Assembly (NCBI RefSeq): GCF_964340395.1
Contig: NC_135565.1
Coordinates: 18,303,209 to 18,367,208 of the forward strand
Origin: Glandiceps talaboti
Lineage: Eukaryota; Hemichordata; Enteropneusta; Spengelidae
DNA length: 64,000 nucleotides
Direction: 5' to 3'
The notes under the pieces are model-generated. The model saw only the letters and a list, made by a program, of their open reading frames with translations, did no database searches and was not told the DNA's origin. The position numbers and the translations under genes were made by a program. How positions within the stretch are numbered: position 1 is the first letter of the stretch; each line of letters begins with the position of its first letter. This document shows, piece by piece, positions 17,101 to 28,646 of this stretch.

Positions 17101-20100
17101 GCATTTCCATGGTTCATTGATGCCGTGTTTTTCCATCATATGTCTATCAAATTTAGTGACATATCGGATTGTCTCACCACACACTTCACAGGTAAATTCT
17201 CGATGTGTCCACTTTCTTTTCACTTTCTTATCACTTTCTTCTCTCTCCTTCTTGACTCTCAAGGTTTCCTTGTCATCATCACTTGCCTCAGGTTCTGACT
17301 CCTTCTCTGACGCAGGTTTACTTTCCACTGATGGTTCTCTATGTTTTTTCCGTCGACTGCTTTCTCTCTTATCCGGGCTTTCTGATTTTGATTGTTTCTT
17401 CTTCTCCCTTTTCTTCTCTTTTTGAGGTGTTAGTGCTGGGGATGAATCTTCTTTCTCCGAGTCTTCTGGTTCTTCAGTTTTCTCTTCAACTGGAAGTTTA
17501 ACTTTATCTCTTCTTGATCGTCTCTTCCTCTCCGTCTTAACAGGACTAGGAGTCCTACTTTCACTTGCACTACCACTTTCTTCCCTTTCTGGTGGCATCT
17601 CTTTCTTTTTCTTTCTTGATTTCCTCTTCACTTTTTCTTCCTTTGGTTCTTCCGGCATGATATCATTGGTATCAATCAGTCCAATGTCGGCAGGAACATC
17701 TGGCTCTGCAGCCAAGAGTTTACGACGTTTACTTTTCCGAGGTGATTCTTCTTCATCTGAAAGCTCTCGTTTTCTGTGGAAGTCTTCCTCCTCCTCATCC
17801 CCACTATCAAAATTATCCGGTATCATAAGTTCATCCTGTTCATCCGGAAGATCCATATCTTCCTCAGCTTCCAGCTGCGGCATACTACTCTCACTGGGTC
17901 GTCTTTCCTCGATTCTTTCCTCAATCTCAGTCATTACTTGAGGAACAATTTCCTCAATTTCCTTGACTTCCGGAGTGAAGTCTTCTGTATGTATGGCAAC
18001 TAGTTCCTGATTTGGTCCAATATCCCGGACCACTTTAATGATGTACCTACAATGAGAACAGATTTCAGACATTAGGTTGGGTAAGGCTGGTTTAGTAAAT
18101 TCTATTCTCATGGCTTGATATTCAGTACGACTATTTTTTTGTTTTCATTGTTTTTTCCTGTGTTATCGGCTTTTGTATTTGGTTTTCATCTTGTTCATCA
18201 TTTTCAGAATTTTCAGAATGCTGGTTGTAACATACATGTATAATAATAATAATTTTTATTTATACTGGATAGTTCTTTAAGTATATAAACACTTGTCTCC
18301 CAAGAAATCCAGTGAGGGCCATCCCTCATGGATTCAGTGTTAATGCAGGAAGAAACCGGAGTACCTGTGGAAAACCTGCGTTGTTCGGTAGAGTCAAACT
18401 GAATGACACTCTTCTTACTTACAGCGTGGTAAATTTAATCGAACCCTGAATGGGGTTCGAACCACGACCGCAGTGGTAAGAGGCAAGTGGTTTAACCACT
18501 CGGCCACCGACAACCCTATGTAGTCAATGTATGTAGTCTAGAATCACATGTGAACCAATACAAAGGAGCCCAACATACTAGCGACAATACTATGCAATTT
18601 ACTATACAACTAAACAAGACATTCTCTCTTCATGAACACATACATTTGTAAAAATGTTTAGTCACAATACTGTATTTTACAGGTTGTCCAATTTGTACAG
18701 TTTGCTCTACTTCTGAGTACAATACCTGAATTCTTCATGGACTTAATACACATGAAAGAATCTTTAGTTTGAATTTGTAGTTGGAAAGAACTTTTTTAAT
18801 TTCATTATCTTGAATTCACCAATCAGAAGGGTAGGACTCCCTAGGGCCATTACAGAGACGTCAGTTTTATGCAATAACTTCTTGAATTCACCAATCAGAA
18901 GGGTAGGACTCCCTAGGCCCATTACAGAGAGGTCAGTTTTATGCAATAACTTCTTGAATTCACCAATCAGAAGGGTAGGACTCCCTAGGCCCATTACAGA
19001 GAGGTCAGTTTTAAGAAATAACTTCTTGAATTCACCAATCAGAAGGGTAGGACTCCCTAGGCCCATTACAGAGAGGTCAGTTTTATGCAATAACTTCTTG
19101 AATTCACCAATCAGAAGGGTAGGACTCCCTAGGCCCATTACAGAGAGGTCAGTTTTATGCAATAACTTCTTGAATTCACCAATCAGAAGGGTAGGACTCC
19201 CTAGGCCCATTACAGAGAGGTCAGTTTTATGCAATAACTTCTTGAATTCACCAATCAGAAGGGTAGGACTCCCTAGGCCCATTACAGAGAGGTCAGTTTT
19301 ATGCAATAACTTCATGAAAACAACATATTCTTTTCATTTGCTGTGCAACTATCAACCTACATTATCATTTCTTGGGAAGAAAATTGAACGGTAGCAATAC
19401 ACACCTGGTATTCTCAGTTTTAACCAATACACAGTTCTGGTCTTGATATGATGACCCTGGGCTGATATACCGTATCCAGGTAGGTGGTAACTCAGCCTCT
19501 AAATTATCTAATGGCTGGAACAGTGCAACAGAGGTATAGTCTGGACCAACAACCTGGGTTAAAGGTGAAAGGTCATAGGTTATATATCATTCATTATTTC
19601 AATGGTTATAGGCAAGGTCATAGGTTACCATCAACCATTTCATTGGTTAAAAGTAATGTCATAGGTTATCATCCATTATTCCATTGGTTAAAGACAGGTC
19701 ATAGGTCAACATCTACTATTTTCATTGGTTAAAGATGAAAGTTTTAGGTCATTATCATCTGTTTTCATTGGTTAAAGATAAAATGTCTTCAGCTCGTTGC
19801 TTTTTTCCTGATGTATTTATTTTACTTGTAATTGATTTGATTTTCCATTTCTCAGCATGTTTCCTTTCAGTAGTCATATCCCAGAATTTCACAGATATTC
19901 CTGGTTTTCAGTGTTTTAAATCCATATTATTTCATTTCTTTCGAAAAATACAGTTGTCATTCACACTGCTCTTTGACACTCTTCATGTATCTTTTGAATC
20001 TAACCTTTGAGTGACATCAATTTTTGTCAAACTGAGCCCATAAGAGCTATACAAACAAACCAATTTCCTTTCTTTCACTATTTCAATATTCTTTCTCCCA

Positions 20101-23100
20101 AGGGGGTTCTGTTCATACACAAGTAATTACTTGTTCGGCATGAGAGAATTAAATTTAAAATACTTTTGGTGAAATTTTACTTACCAACCACTTATCTCTG
20201 GTTTCAGCTGGCATAAATTTCATGGTAAGTCTGCCTTGGTAAGGACCAAACTCTGTATCCACGGGAACATCTTGCTTAGCCCACACACTTATTTGTAACT
20301 GTTCATCAATCTTCAAAGTCAGTTCTTTAGGAAGATCTACAGGCCTTCTCACTCCCTGCGAACAAAATAAGCAGACCGCAAATTCTATAAATCGTCTATA
20401 TATTCTCATCATTAATTAGTATATTTCAACAACTGACAGAGGCAGTAACATTTCATTGCATTTTAAATAGCGCCCTCCATGGTACAATGACAAGCCTTAC
20501 AGTATATTATCTTATCCTCAGTAAACACCGCCCTCTATGGCAACATATAACGTGGGTTGTATGCAATATTCTTTATACACAATCTGTATTTCAGTGTTGT
20601 TCTGTTCTATTGACTACATGTCCTATATCTGTAAAGTAAATCAATGATATCACAAATTATACATTGCACAGGCCACGTTATTCTCATTGAACAGAAAAAT
20701 ATTGATTATATAACATGATCATTCCACGTCATGACAACCAGTGATCATTCCAAGTCAAGGCAACCCATGTATACATCACTGGTTCTGCAGTGCTCAAAGT
20801 ATGTCATAACATTCTAAATTAAATTGCCATTATTTTCTCGAACTTTTCATAAATTATACTCGAGAAGGTATAATTATATAATTCTCCAATATTTCCTTCA
20901 TTCAGGAAAATAACCCATGACCTAAGGATTTGTCACTACTCGTCTAGCAACTCGTAGTGACCAGTCCCCTTTCAAAATGTACATCACTCGTATTTTTCTC
21001 TTCTAAATGAAGAAAACTATCAGAGAATAACATATAAATGTCCATTTCATACACCTTTAAGGGCCCAGAAACAATTCAACATATAAATGTAAGTCTGATA
21101 TATTTTTACAAATTTCTATACTGACCTCTTTAAACAGCATCTCCTCTTTTTGTTCATCTTCACTGTTTTCACTGCTACTCTGTGCCTCCATCTTGTCTGT
21201 ACTGCTTTGGTCTCGTGTCACACTCAATGTATCAGATAAACTATTCTGCATACTCATCAACAGTTTCAGTTGACTCATGGCTTGTTGAATCTCACTTGAC
21301 TGTCCTGGACTAGCCTGAGGGAGCCGACTAATTGTTCTTTCAAGTGTCTGCATCACATCTGTGAATGGCGGCAAACCGCTGGCTCCGTCATCGGGACTCA
21401 TCTTCTCCGGTGTCGCTTGCATCTTAATTATCTCTGTCTGAAGGGGTATGTCAGCTGCCTTGATGCCGTCAGAAACATGGGTGTCTTGTAAAGGACTGCT
21501 ACTTACTTGTGTTTTTTGCTGAATGGCTGCTGATTGATTGGATGCTGTACTCTGTACACTACTGGGGCCGCGGTAATTTCCTGATGTGACAGAATCATTG
21601 GAACGTGGTGCAGGGTATGGTGACATGGTTGTTGTTGCTGTTGTTGCTGTTGTGAATGTTGGTGAGTACCCTGAGGTGAAAGATGGCGTTGCTGGTGTTC
21701 TCGGTGCCATGCTGTATGACTGGTTGCTTCCTGGCATGGACGTTGAGTCTTGCTCTTTCTGTGGTTTGTTAGTAGGCATCATAGAGCTGGCAGTAGTAGT
21801 TGGTGGGGGTGCTGTCGCCAATGGCGTTGATGGCCCTGACGTTGTTGCGGGGGACATGTGTGAGTAAGCTGTCTGCGACCTAGCTGGGGTAGACGCTGTG
21901 TAAGGTGATGTGGTAGTGATGGTTGTTGCAGTCATGGACTGGGAATAAGTACTTTGAGGAGAGGCAACATTACTACTGCTACCTTGGCCAGAAGGTCTGC
22001 TTGCTGAATAGCTGCTATTGCCCGTTGCACCGTACGAACCCCTCGGTACAGGTGCCGATCCTGGCAGACTCTGCGTGACAGGGAAATATGGTGTCTTGTC
22101 ACGCTGACTACTACTCATAGTGGTTTCTGTGACAGGTATTGTTGCTGTATTTGCTGGTTGGGAACTCCAGAATGATTGGTTTGATGAGGTCATGGACTTC
22201 TCCATAGCTGTGGCGGCAGCAACACTCGACACACCCCTCGCACTCGTTGTCGAGTAACTCATTGTTGGTATGTCCGTCTGCCTGGAAGCGGTGTGACCCA
22301 AACCACCAAAACTTCTCCCACCAGCCATATGAGTGCTGTAATCCGATCTTGAAAATCCCATAGCATCAGATCTTGTTGGTAAATCAAATGGCTGCTGGCT
22401 CCTGGACATGAATGATGTATCAGCAGTCAGGTGACTTCGACTTCCACTTGTCATTTGGGATTGCTCTAGCGGGAAGCCCATTTGTGCTGTCTGCTCCAGA
22501 GCTGACGTGTTACTACTTGCCCGACTGAGACTCCGTCGTTCGGACGTGATAAAGTCTGAGTGCATGAGACGGTTTGTATTTAATGGATCGGATGCACTAT
22601 TATAGCGGTATGGAGGAAAGTCCTGCATGGACGTGGATTCATTCTGACTCAGGTACGGTGAATGTGTGGAGCTCATTGACGGAAAAGTGGGCATGACATC
22701 GCGACCACGCTGAACTGTCTCGGTCATACCAAACTGATTTTGAGTACTGCCACTCGGGAGATTCATGGAGGGGTGCATTGTGGGATTGCTGCTATTATAA
22801 GTGTTGGAGTATGGCATAATTGGATTGTATGACAACCCAAGACCTTGATGAAGTCCAGAGTTGAGCATCCTCGAAGACATTGGGTTGCTGCCAGGCATAT
22901 TACTCTGGTTATGCGGTGAAGCCATATTCCACTGCGACCCCAGGGGGTACATACTGGACTGGTTGAAGTTCGTATGAGGATTCATACTGTGGGTAGTCCT
23001 AGACCTGGAGTGAGAGGATGAAGAATTGGTCCAATCAGAAAACAGTCTGTCATCTGTGTTCATTCTATCAGCCAATGGAAAGCCATGGAGGTTCCAAGCA

Positions 23101-23150
23101 TAATGGGAAGACAAAAACACATCTACTGGATCAGTGTCCGCATCCCATAA
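13737..23150 (-). CDS. PRDM-family PR-domain zinc-finger protein (six visible exons, at least 1954 aa, 5' end missing)
   Basis: Exons on the minus strand are 21126-23150, 20185-20355, 19405-19553, 15093-18046, 14544-14734 and 13737-14111. All have GT-AG borders and phases agree throughout (0, 0, 2, 1, 0). Numbering from the first visible codon: residues 1-675 are Ser/Thr/Gln/Met/Pro-rich; about 680-806 form a PR/SET domain (LPKELTL...VWA...EFGPYQGRL...WIRYI...QNCVLV...[11 protein letters not shown]); 807-1060 are Lys/Glu-rich with basic NLS-like clusters; C2H2 fingers follow at 1066-1121, 1374-1428, 1444-1497, 1610-1750, 1784-1832 and 1839-1888; the tail is acidic. The KFGPY-like block and IxPxxEL end recall the MECOM/PRDM16 PR domain, but the finger layout does not. 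PRDM proteins are nuclear DNA-binding regulators, some with histone methyltransferase activity. The first visible exon starts at a clear acceptor, so upstream exon(s) exist. Which PRDM subfamily it belongs to is unclear. Confidence 0.9.
14169..14183 (-). promoter_or_regulatory. CTCF-like motif in PRDM intron 5
   Basis: The minus strand reads ATCACCAGAGGGCGT, a good match to the CTCF core. It lies between exons 5 and 6. Confidence 0.35.
14544..14734 (-). CDS. PRDM exon 5: two C2H2 fingers
   Basis: The acceptor is TATTCCTGTAG|ATGCAG and the donor is AAACAG|GTTAG; the length is 191 bp (2 + 63 codons). It encodes [18 protein letters not shown] and then [19 protein letters not shown] with linker THTGNKPH, close to the classic TGEKP. 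The final His of the second finger comes from the next exon. Confidence 0.88.
15093..18046 (-). CDS. PRDM exon 4: giant exon with the end of the PR domain and 11 fingers
   Basis: The acceptor is TCTCATTGTAG|GTACAT and the donor is AAGACAG|GTAAGA; the length is 2954 bp. It opens with the last PR-domain strand ([19 protein letters not shown]). Basic and acidic low-complexity linkers separate four finger pairs that share one pattern: FTCExCxExIxxxTKFDxHMxEKHGVxKPWKC. The fourth pair is followed by CELC, CSFC and CETC fingers; the CETC one is irregular, lacking a normal final His spacing. A Gly/Arg run (GGGRGGGGG) lies near 15765-15790. Confidence 0.93.
18241..18518 (-). mobile_element. tRNA-derived SINE in PRDM intron 3
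   Basis: The minus strand begins with a tRNA Ser/Leu-like head: A box TGGCCGAGTGG (near 18500) and a perfect B box GGTTCGAACCC (18453-18463). A body of about 200 bp (TACTCCGGTTTCTTCC, then CTCACTGGATTTCTTGGG) follows, and it ends in an (ATT)n tail at 18241-18256. The tRNA fold is broken after the T-arm, so this is a SINE, not a tRNA gene. Confidence 0.75.
18811..19314. repeat. 72-bp tandem array, seven copies, in PRDM intron 3
   Basis: Units start at 18811, 18883, 18955, 19027, 19099, 19171 and 19243 and are nearly identical. The unit contains ACCAATCAGAAGGG, CTCCCTAGGCCC and TCAGTTTTATGCAATAAC. Because 72 is divisible by 3 and the unit lacks stops in some frames, long ORFs appear on both strands. 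It fills about a third of the intron between PR-domain exons 3 and 4. Confidence 0.97.
19405..19553 (-). CDS. PRDM exon 3: middle of the PR domain
   Basis: The acceptor is TTAACCCAG|GTTGTT and the donor is TACCAG|GTGTGT; the length is 149 bp. It encodes [17 protein letters not shown], then [20 protein letters not shown] and [19 protein letters not shown] and QNCVLV match the PRDM W(M/L)RY(V/I) and QNL(V/A)A signatures. Confidence 0.88.
19568..19785. repeat. Degenerate ~42-bp tandem repeat in PRDM intron 2
   Basis: About five diverged units share AGGTCATAGGTTA-CATC-ATTATTTCATTGGTTAAAG. One unit carries a perfect DR1 (AGGTCATAGGTCA at 19696-19708), and each carries an ATTGGT (reverse CCAAT) word. 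Confidence 0.75.
20185..20355 (-). CDS. PRDM exon 2: start of the PR domain
   Basis: The acceptor is TTTTGTTCGCAG|GGAGTG and the donor is TGGTTG|GTAAGT; the length is 171 bp, phase 0 at both ends. It encodes [18 protein letters not shown], then [20 protein letters not shown], which is the usual opening strand and the FGPY/L-x-G block of PR domains. Confidence 0.9.
21126..23150 (-). CDS. PRDM exon 1 (first visible): Ser/Thr/Gln-rich N-terminal region
   Basis: 2025 bp, exactly 675 codons in phase 0. The 5' border is a strong acceptor (TTTCCCTACTCTATCCCAG|TTATGG) with a CTAAC branch-point-like word about 45 bp upstream and an in-frame stop beyond it, so translation must begin in an upstream exon (or at an internal Met). 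The donor is AAAGAG|GTCAGT at 21126/21125. The sequence opens [19 protein letters not shown], is then low complexity (Ser, Thr, Gln, Met, Pro), resembling an activation domain, and ends with a helical MQTLERTI...[13 protein letters not shown] segment. Confidence 0.85.
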
Positions 23151-24562
23151 CTGGGATAGAGTAGGGAAACCTTTGTCAACAATGGTTGCTTTGCGTTAGT
23201 CCAAAATATTAAAATCCAAGGATGGTTGTGAATTCCAAGTATCGTTAGACCTGTTGATGAAATGAGAGAGAAGAGTCAATTAAATTGCATGAAAGAAATA
23301 ATGAGTAGGAGCAGTGTTCTCCACGACGGGTTTTAGCAGGGCGCGGCACCATGGTATCAGGCACCCTGGTATCAGGCACCCTGGTATCAGAACAATCCGT
23401 GGAGAATGTAATCCACGATCATGGGAATCAAAACTTGGGTTTAACATGCTAAAAGAGCCAGGGATTTTATCTCAGGTTTTCACAGTGTTATATTATCAGT
23501 GCAGCTACAAAGACTACACAGGATAATTCTTTAACCCAGGACAACTTTTTCTTAATCGGCCCACTTTGAAAAAGGATTAAAACATTAGGTGTGAGAAACA
23601 GTTGTCTGACAAAGCTATAGAAACAGTTGGTCCAAAAGAAAAGAATAATCCTATGCAATCCTCATTTCTCCACTGATAAGATAACACAACTGCAAAAACC
23701 TGGGACTGAAACCCTGGCCTTTAAGTTACCCTTATGGGAAATGAACCTTTACAGCAGGTAGATCTGGACATGGAGGCAACATCACATACTATCTGGATCA
23801 TGTCTCTCATCTCTTGTCCTAGTTAGTGTAGCCTTTGGCTCACAAAAGACAACATTACATCTATTCAATGACCTCTTATTGACAGTTGATTATACAGTAT
23901 ATATAATGGTATTATTCCACTGGGACAATACACAATGCATTTATAAATAATTACAGCTCTTTCATTATTGTATTTCTGGTTGAATGACCACACTTATTAG
24001 AATGGTGAAACTCTAGATATGTAACAAAGACAGTCTAGATACTTGGCTAGTAATTAGATTATTAGCACACTTACCACATTGTACTTACTATCTTAAGGGG
24101 GGGGGGGGGGACAACATTATCCTGCTGTCAACTAGTCCAAACTCCTATCTATCACCTATATATAAGTTGCTACACATTCAGTGTGTCCTGTGTCATGGTG
24201 TTGACACAAACACAAGGAAGTCATAACTGTTATGAGCTATTTAATGCATGATAGATCTTATTATGTTTCTATACAACAAATGATCCATGAATTATCACAT
24301 GACTGACAATGATAGCACCCTCTAGAGTTCACACTAGACCATTACACAGAAGTGGATTCCATCTTGATCAATAGAAACAGATGTGGTGACTACCATTTTC
24401 AATAAGTTTCATGGGACTCCCTTTTATTACACCTATCTTTTGCTAGAATAAAATTACACTAAGTTGTACAAATTTACAAAATTCTAGTAGTATTCTAGCA
24501 GTTCTCTGGATTACGACAATTCACAGTATGGAGTGACATTCACCAGACAGTATTACAGACTT

Positions 24563-24582
24563 TGACCTTTGACCTTTGACCT
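24563..24582 (-). promoter_or_regulatory. Triple nuclear-receptor half-site (overlapping DR1s)
   Basis: The minus strand reads three AGGTCA half-sites, each spaced by one A. DR1 elements bind RXR heterodimers, HNF4 and COUP-TF type receptors. Function is inferred from sequence only. Confidence 0.4.
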
Positions 24583-25394
24583 GCAGACACAACAGTTCAA
24601 AAAAGGTCCTCTACCAATATAGCTACATGTAGATTCAATAAACAATGCTTATCTAATCAGTAAAAAAATAAACCCTTATAACCAAATGTTAAAAATGCAG
24701 TATATTTATGAAATCTACTGTTTTTTAGATCCCCAAGGAATTTCCTATCTAAGGGGTTGAAACATATATGTAGATATGATCCAGGACCATTTTTGGAAAG
24801 AACTTTTAATTGCAACCAGACTTAGTTTTCAAATTACAACTCAATATTTAACTTCTGAGTCCAATCCCTGGATAAGCAACACTATGCAAGGTTTATCACG
24901 TAGTCTGGAACAAAGTCCTTTATACTCACAGATCACACTTTAGATTTCAAGGACATAACTTCACCTTCAAGGTCAATACCCACTTGAACACAAGCAACAA
25001 TTTGTGAAGTACATGATCAGTGTGTACATTTGAATGTTTATAACAAAACCCTTGGTCACATACCAAAAGTATTATATGTTAGTAATAGTATTACAGATCT
25101 GAAGATATTTTGAGGATTAATAACCTTTATCTTCAAAAATAGTCAAGAGACTACTTGTAACTGGAGGGAGGGGGGATTTGAGGACATTTTCCTCTACAAA
25201 ACAAGAAATAAATAACAAAGTCAAAAGATTTGACAAACATGACCCTTACAAAAAATCTCCCGAGGGACTGGCAGCCAGTCTAAGCAACACAATGCAAGAT
25301 CCATGTACCATTGGAATGTGGTGGTTACAATCCTCAGTACCTTTATGAGGTATTCTTTATGGATTTCAGGATTTAACTATTTAAGACTGATGTA

Positions 25395-25832
25395 GGCAAA
25401 AAACTTGAACTTCAATGTCAATCTGTTCACAAGTTGAGAATGCACATTACATGTACATTGTAGACAAACTCTATATCCCTATCAACATGCTAAACTTTTT
25501 TTTACGACTTTGGGAAGAAAATAATAAAATCACGAAAATTATGGAGTCTTGCAAGAGACTGTGGATGCGGGAACTGACATCAACTTTAAAAGACAATATT
25601 ACACTGTTCTTCCCATTTGTAATGGCTGTACATGTACATCTGATGAGAAGAAACCAATAACACAGAGACCATATGGAAAACAACGGAAAACAACAGAAAA
25701 CATAAAACTACCTGAACTAGAAACTCGCATATGAAAAAAATAAAATAAAATAATAAAAAATTTAAAAAATCTACCTACCCCATCTATTCTAAATTTGAAT
25801 GTAATCGAAACCACACAATTTTTTTTTTTGCC
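25395..25832. mobile_element. Inverted-repeat MITE, diverged copy of the 47862 element
   Basis: The ends read GGCAAAAAACTTG and (reversed) GGCAAAAAAAAAAATTGTG. The interior aligns over most of its length with the element at 47862-48333, including AATGGCTGTACA...GATGAGAAGAAACCAATAACACAG. No convincing target duplication remains. Confidence 0.6.
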
Positions 25833-27643
25833 TGACTATCAAGGAATAAGCCGACATAAACCATGTAACTTGTAAGGTCATCCACAAATGAGACTGACAT
25901 GATAGAAATGAATACACACAGACACACCCCAGACAAGTGTACATTTAAATGAAGGTCACACACAGGTTGTATACTAGACATGTATTGTGTTTATATCAAA
26001 TACTTGACCAAGCTATGGCCCACACCTTCCTTTTGTACTGACTAATGAATATTCAGAGTTAGGGGCCATGTATTGAAAATCTCAATCATATTCAGTCTCC
26101 AAGGCCTAACCATTTCTTAGAGTCTTTTCCTCTTCATTCATTTCATGCCTATTTCCCCCTTTCCCCTTTTTTTCACAAACAGGACGTCTTTCACCGTCAA
26201 AAGAACATATTCTACTGATTTGTCACTTTGATATAAGACTCAGTTTCATTTACATATGTATAACATCTCCACTGTGTTGCTTCTGTTCATTTTCACTTTC
26301 AGTTCATGGCATGTTTCAAATAAAACTGTCACCAAAACTTTTTATTTCCTTCAAGGACATGAGGCCTCGTCCAAAACTTTCAGAACCAAAACACTTTAAT
26401 CAATATTTTAATTTACAGAAACTGAATGCCAAAACCTACAGTACTTAAACTCTATTCACCCTGACAAAAATATTTACAACTGTTAAAGTCAGGCCACAGT
26501 AATACCAGAAGTCTGTGGGCAATCAAGAAAAGCACACAACTGTTGAAGTCAGGCCACAGTAAGATCAGGAGAAGTCTATGGGCAATGAAGAAGAGTATAG
26601 ATTTGTTATTTAAATGTTCGGAAAGTCTTCAGAATTGTTTGTGAGGGGAAGGAATTAATTCACTCGCGTGAGTTCCCCTCAACCACAAGTTATTTTTGCT
26701 AGGTCTTTCCAGCAATATATGGCTGAATATACACACTGAGTTGTATAAATTGGACTGGAACTTTCCCCTCTCTAGTTACAATAAATAGTACTCACACAGA
26801 CATTCAGAAATTTTAGAGAGGGGAAGGTGATCATATTTATCAGAGTTCCCCTCCTCTTTGCTTATTGATGATTAAACTAGAGTTAGTTGTGTAAATATGT
26901 CTTGAATTCCTGTCCTCTTTGGTTACAACTCATTCCTCTCTCATCCACAAAACAATAACAGATCAGAGACCCCCATTATTGCACTCTACGTCAGGTCATC
27001 CCACTCAATGATATCAAAAATGTCATGTATGCATTCATTCATTTGACCTATGACCTCGACTGGTCTATATCAGGATGTTTGAAGCATACCAACGTCACAG
27101 TAGCTAGGGGGTATTATACATCAATTGAAACAGGAGTAGGTCCTAGTAGTACTGTGACCATAGCTTTACTACATTGCAAGCACTTTACTACAGCAGCAAT
27201 ACAGGTTCCGGCTGACAAGTTAGACACACACTAAAACTATCTGTTGTTCACTGTAGTAGATTACACAAGTGGATTGATAACGGTGCCTTGGAATAATTAT
27301 TATAATCCTGTTATAAAAATAGTATGGCCGCTGCAAAAAGCTAGCTATTAGAAACGTCACTCAACTGAGAGTAATGCCCATTCAATAGCTTATGGCAACA
27401 TGTCGTGACAATAATTTTACATTGCCTCTATCTTAGTCAGCCAAAACCTGGATTGCCACTACATGTAGTATACATGTACATTTATCTCTAATACCAATGT
27501 AAATGACCAATATGGTGTACACTTATATATTTTTATGACGGGAACATTCATTCTATTGCACAATCTTCAATTAGTTCCTAAAGATTATTTTTACACAATA
27601 AACTACTAGTGAAATGTCAGACTTGGTAGGAGAAGGCAAGAGC

Positions 27644-27883
27644 TAGACTGTCGACAGTCGCTCGTGCCTTTTTTCCCTACGTTTTATCTAAACTTAAGTC
27701 GTTGCGGCTCTCCAATCCGCCGCAATAATACTATAATCGCATACTGATATCGAGAGCTACGGCCTTTGGCCCTCGATATCAGTATGCGATTATAGTAGTG
27801 TTGTGCCGGATCGGAGCGCGCCGACAACTTAAGTTTAGATAAAGCGTAGGGAAAAAAAGGAGCGAGCGACTGTCGACAGTCTA
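27644..27883. mobile_element. 240-bp fold-back MITE with 9-bp target duplication (Mutator-like)
   Basis: Two arms of about 110 bp are near-perfect inverted copies, starting TAGACTGTCGACAGTCGCTCG and ending in the complement, around a small loop (GAGCTACGGCCTTTGGCCCTC). Flanks carry identical 9-bp copies GGCAAGAGC (27635-27643 and 27884-27892). Long TIRs plus a 9-bp duplication fit Mutator-like (MULE) non-autonomous elements. The terminal 14 bases are themselves a palindrome (GACTGTCGACAGTC). Confidence 0.85.
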
Positions 27884-28258
27884 GGCAAGAGCCAAAAACC
27901 CCCCACATGACTGGATTCTCTAGGCTAGTTGCATGTATACAGTAGCAAATACTAACACTACCTCACATCCTGGACTACCCACATCACTTCCTTGTCATGA
28001 ATGAATGATATATGAACACTATACTTGTATTATCAAAGATGTCACTGACATCGTGTTTCAATTCTTTGTTGTCATGACAACATATTCATTATAACCTGAC
28101 CTATCAGTGTGGTTACTAGGCAACTCAAGTGCAAGACAACACTTGTGATCTTTATGACACCAGTTGACTATAACAGTTTGTCTTGTAAATACTATTAGCA
28201 CACAACATCCCCAGGTGCTCACCTCACCATACCACGATCAGTGGAACTTTGTAATAAT

Positions 28259-28434
28259 GTGTCCTCTAGCTAAACTTAGTCACTTCGTTTTTATTATCTT
28301 TACACCACTATTTCTTGTGACTGATTCACCAAAATGTGGTGTTCCCCTATCCCTTATTAAGTGGTGACACACAATACAATAATGTGTGTTTTCATTTTGA
28401 CGAACCACGAAATAGTTTGGCTCTCGTTAGAGGC
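28259..28434. mobile_element. Decayed copy of the CAGTGTGCCCTCTA hAT MITE
   Basis: It retains the internal block CAAAATGTGGTGTTCCCCTATC and TTTGGCTCTCGTTAGAGG, but both TIR tips are eroded. Confidence 0.7.
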
Positions 28435-28646
28435 CAAATTTCTTTATATGAAAGTGGAGAAAAGTGATCTACAAGGCATACTCGGATTTTGCACTTTCTA
28501 GTCAAAAGAACAAGTGAATTAAGAATGCAAAGCAGTGTACCAGTTATACAATAGATGATATTTGTACTCAGGCTAGGGAGTTACAGTTAGGAATAGGAAT
28601 AACATAGGACTCCCTAGTATGGAGCTGATTGTATAATTTACAAGTA

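Larger units (their letters stand above)
23151..28643. other. PRDM 5' intron / intergenic region
   Basis: No further coding exon was recognised. It contains a short CACCCTGGTATCAGG triplicate (about 23350-23395), a poly-G run (about 24098-24110), a triple DR1 (24563), an inverted-repeat element (25395-25832), two near-identical ~55-bp GTCAGGCCACAGTAA units (26480-26590), the 27644-27883 fold-back element and a decayed MITE (28259). Confidence 0.5.

Noticed and set aside
15575-18003. Plus-strand Ser/Phe-rich ORFs opposite the PRDM exon
   Set aside because: Antisense shadows of Lys/Glu-rich coding sequence.
18430-18515. Second tRNA gene
   Set aside because: A and B boxes are present, but the acceptor stem cannot close and SINE body and tail follow.
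18764-19394. Repeat-coding ORFs of 183 and 194 codons
   Set aside because: Explained by a 72-bp period with no stop in the unit; kept only as a finding, not as genes.
23310-23430. CAGTGTTCTCCAC...GTGGAGAATG as another hAT-type MITE
   Set aside because: Only about 12 bp of inverted match and no target duplication found.
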